DNA from: Streptomyces pacificus
Lineage (GTDB): Bacteria; Actinomycetota; Actinomycetes; Streptomycetales; Streptomycetaceae
Assembly (NCBI RefSeq): GCF_011766325.1
Contig: NZ_BLLG01000002.1
Location: 372,001 to 436,000 of the forward strand
Direction of reading: 5' to 3'
Length of the DNA: 64,000 nucleotides
The translations under genes and the position numbers were made by a program. Position 1 is the stretch's first letter. Each line of letters begins with the position of its first letter. The notes beneath the pieces are model-generated. The model had not been told where the DNA came from. It worked only from the letters and a program-made list of their open reading frames with translations, and searched no databases. Shown one piece after another: positions 62,288 to 64,000 of this stretch.

Positions 62288-63505
62288 GTGGCGGCAACCA
62301 GCGAACCCTTCCGTGACCTGGTACGGCGTCATCGGGAACCGGCAGTCGTCCAGACGGTGCGATCCACCGCCGCCGCGGTCATCTCCTATGTCGTCGCCCT
62401 GCAGTTGAGCGGTGAGGCGGTGCCTCTGACCGCGCCGCTGACGGCTCTGCTCGTCGTCCAGGTCACGCTCTACTCGACGCTCACCACCGGTATCCGGCGG
62501 GTGAACTCGGTCGTCGCCGGTGTGCTGATCGCGATCGGTTTCAGCGCCCTGGTGGGACTGAGCTGGTGGAGCCTGGGACTGGTGATCCTCGCCTCACTGG
62601 TGATCGGGCGGTTTGTGAAGGTCGGCGAGTTCGTGCCCGAAGTGGCGATCAGCGCCATGCTCGTCCTCGGAGTGACGCAGGTGACGGAGACCGCCTGGGA
62701 CCGGGTGCTGGAGACCCTGATCGGTGCGGTGGTGGGGCTGCTCTTCAACGTCCTCTTCGTCCCGCCCGTGTGGGTGGGCGACGCCAGCGCGGCGATCAAC
62801 GACCTGTCGGGGCGGATGCGCGGCCTGTTGGCGCACATCGCCGAGGAACTCGGCGGGCACACCCCGGTGGCACGGGCAGCTGCCCGGCTGCACGAGGCCC
62901 GCCGGCTCGACCACGACATCGTGCAGGTGGACGCGGCGCTGCGGCAGGCGGAGGAGAGCCTGCGGCTCAATCCGAGAGTCAAGGAGCCGGTGCTCTCGCG
63001 GGTCGCGCTCCGGACCGGTCTTGACACCCTGGAGATCTGCGCGGTAGTCCTCCGGGTGTCCTGCCGCACGCTCACGGACCTGACGAAGACCCGGCCCACC
63101 GGAACCCTCTTCCCGCCGGAGGCGACCAGGGGGCTGCAGGACCTGTTCGGCCATCTGTCCGATGCCATCGGGTCCTTCACCGCCCTGGTCACCACCCAGA
63201 TGTCCGCCACGGGCGCGGACGCCGAGGCCCGCCTCTCCGAGGAACTCGCCGAGGGCCGCGCCTGCCGGGATCGCGTCGCCGCGCTGCTCCTCGCCGGCCT
63301 CCGCGAGGACCAGCGGAACTGGCAGCTGCACGGGGCACTCCTGGCCGAGGCCGACCGGATCCTCGATGAGCTGGACGTCGAGAAGCGGTCCGAGCGCCTC
63401 ATCGAGGAACTCGACCGGCACGCCCGCGGGCGCCTGACGCGCGGCAAATGGCTCGACGATGCCAAGGTCCGCGCCCGCCGCGCCCTGGGGCGGAACGGGG
63501 AATGA
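62288..63505 (+). CDS. FUSC/aromatic-acid-exporter-type membrane protein
   Basis: This 405-residue protein has an N-terminal membrane domain with about five to six helices (about 20-150: SYVVALQLSGEAVPLTAPLT, LIGAVVGLLFNVLFVPPVWV) and a long helical cytoplasmic part. It matches the FUSC/ArAE family, related to AaeB-type exporters of aromatic acids. GTG 62288 is behind GAGAGGGG. The substrate is unknown. Confidence 0.85.
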   Translation: MAATSEPFRDLVRRHREPAVVQTVRSTAAAVISYVVALQLSGEAVPLTAPLTALLVVQVTLYSTLTTGIRRVNSVVAGVLIAIGFSALVGLSWWSLGLVILASLVIGRFVKVGEFVPEVAISAMLVLGVTQVTETAWDRVLETLIGAVVGLLFNVLFVPPVWVGDASAAINDLSGRMRGLLAHIAEELGGHTPVARAAARLHEARRLDHDIVQVDAALRQAEESLRLNPRVKEPVLSRVALRTGLDTLEICAVVLRVSCRTLTDLTKTRPTGTLFPPEATRGLQDLFGHLSDAIGSFTALVTTQMSATGADAEARLSEELAEGRACRDRVAALLLAGLREDQRNWQLHGALLAEADRILDELDVEKRSERLIEELDRHARGRLTRGKWLDDAKVRARRALGRNGE

Positions 63506-63585
63506 GGCGGGGCGTGCGGGGCGCCGCTGCGGCCACCGGGGCCAGGGCCAAAGCCAGGGCGGCGGCGCGGACGCCCGCCGGGGCG

Positions 63586-64000
63586 TCAGCCCTCGACCGC
63601 CGCCCGGTGGTTCCTCACCAGCTCCAGGTACGTCGTGGCGTTGAGTGCGACCCCCTCGCGCTCCTCGTCCGTCAGCTCCCGCCTGATCCTGGCCGGAACC
63701 CCGGCGACGAGGGAGCCCGGCGGCACGCGCATGCCCTGCGGCACCAGCGCCTGCGCGGCGACGAGGGAACCGGCGCCGATGTGCGCTCCGTTGAGGACGG
63801 TCGCACCCATACCGACGAGGACGTCATCCTCGACGGTGCAGCCGTGCAGTACGGCGTTGTGACCCACGGAGACGCGTTCACCGATGGTCACGGGGAAGCC
63901 GGGGTCGACGTGGACGGTGCAGTTGTCCTGGATGTTGCTGTCGGCGCCGAGGACGATCGGGCCGCAGTCGGCACTCAGCACGGTGTGGTACCAGACGCTC
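63586..64000 (-). CDS. Gamma-carbonic anhydrase family protein, cut by the right edge
   Basis: The 138 visible residues are the C-terminal part of a left-handed beta-helix protein of the gamma-carbonic anhydrase/YrdA family: NIQDNCTVHVDPGFPVTIG, VSVGHNAVLHGCTVEDDVLV and LVAGVPARIRREL. Zinc-site His residues are in TVHVD, VGHNAVLHG. The start lies beyond the window. Activity as a carbonic anhydrase or ferripyochelin-binding-type protein is not decided by sequence. Confidence 0.9.
   Translation of the reverse strand, partial: SVWYHTVLSADCGPIVLGADSNIQDNCTVHVDPGFPVTIGERVSVGHNAVLHGCTVEDDVLVGMGATVLNGAHIGAGSLVAAQALVPQGMRVPPGSLVAGVPARIRRELTDEEREGVALNATTYLELVRNHRAAVEG

Noticed and set aside
1..64000. 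tRNA or rRNA genes
   Set aside because: I looked for T-loop-like GTTCGA segments and anticodon stems by eye and saw none that fold into a cloverleaf; a covariance search was not possible.

Overview
The window is a very GC-rich stretch of actinobacterial chromosome, almost certainly Streptomyces. The signs are GC-biased third codon positions, GTG and TTG starts, leaderless-looking regulator promoters, a MurT/GatD pair, a WhiJ-type HTH/DUF397/ATPase trio, an actinobacterial ydaO riboswitch before an NlpC/P60 gene, and a MAB_1171c/ImmA module. I recognised no tRNA, rRNA, CRISPR array or prophage. Roughly 53 protein genes are supported, two of them cut by the window ends.

The left 12 kb is the accessory part. 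In order it holds an ArpA/ScbR-like TetR regulator, a fold-type IV PLP enzyme, a TetR repressor divergent from a QacA-type efflux pump with a phased array of palindromes between them, two tandem IS701-like transposase-derived proteins whose catalytic triads look broken, a five-copy array of TGACG-centred repeats with an exact 19-bp period, and a three-gene operon phzC-phzD-phzE. These three enzymes would make trans-2,3-dihydro-3-hydroxyanthranilate (DHHA) from shikimate-pathway precursors. None of the phenazine ring-forming genes (phzF, phzA/B, phzG) is in the window, so the end product is unknown. This is the region most worth following up.

From 12 to 30 kb the genes are mostly housekeeping or stress genes: Xaa-Pro aminopeptidase, YjbQ, an ABC exporter with a divergent MarR, a TPR protein, a membrane metal-dependent hydrolase, a Ski2-like helicase, an LppU-like protein, glutathione peroxidase, an acyl-CoA dehydrogenase with a divergent TetR, peptide deformylase, the lipid II amidation pair murT-gatD, phosphofructokinase and a CtaG-like protein.

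From 30 to 35 kb lie an orphan Phd/YefM antitoxin, a ClpP-like protein that has lost its catalytic Ser and His, an NlpC/P60 hydrolase behind a c-di-AMP riboswitch, a perfect 34-bp inverted repeat at a convergent gene junction, and the WhiJ-type trio. From 35 to 40 kb is the biotin locus (bioF divergent from bioB-bioA-bioD), with an unusual Cys-rich tail on BioB. From 41.5 to 44.4 kb is a tightly coupled four-gene module: HTH, ImmA/IrrE metallopeptidase, seven-TM MAB_1171c-like protein and a PAP2-like membrane protein.

The right 20 kb carries purB, an alpha/beta hydrolase, a GNAT protein overlapping a Cys/Met-metabolism PLP gene tail to tail, an Lrp regulator, a DUF885 peptidase-like protein, sbcD-sbcC, a YigZ-family protein, a cupin-XRE regulator divergent from an EamA transporter, a hexapeptide acyltransferase, a FUSC-type exporter behind a strikingly purine-rich leader, and a truncated gamma-carbonic anhydrase. 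Short tandem repeats, several with a 9-bp unit, recur in the intergenic gaps. All functions come from reading motifs and family resemblance; no searches were run.
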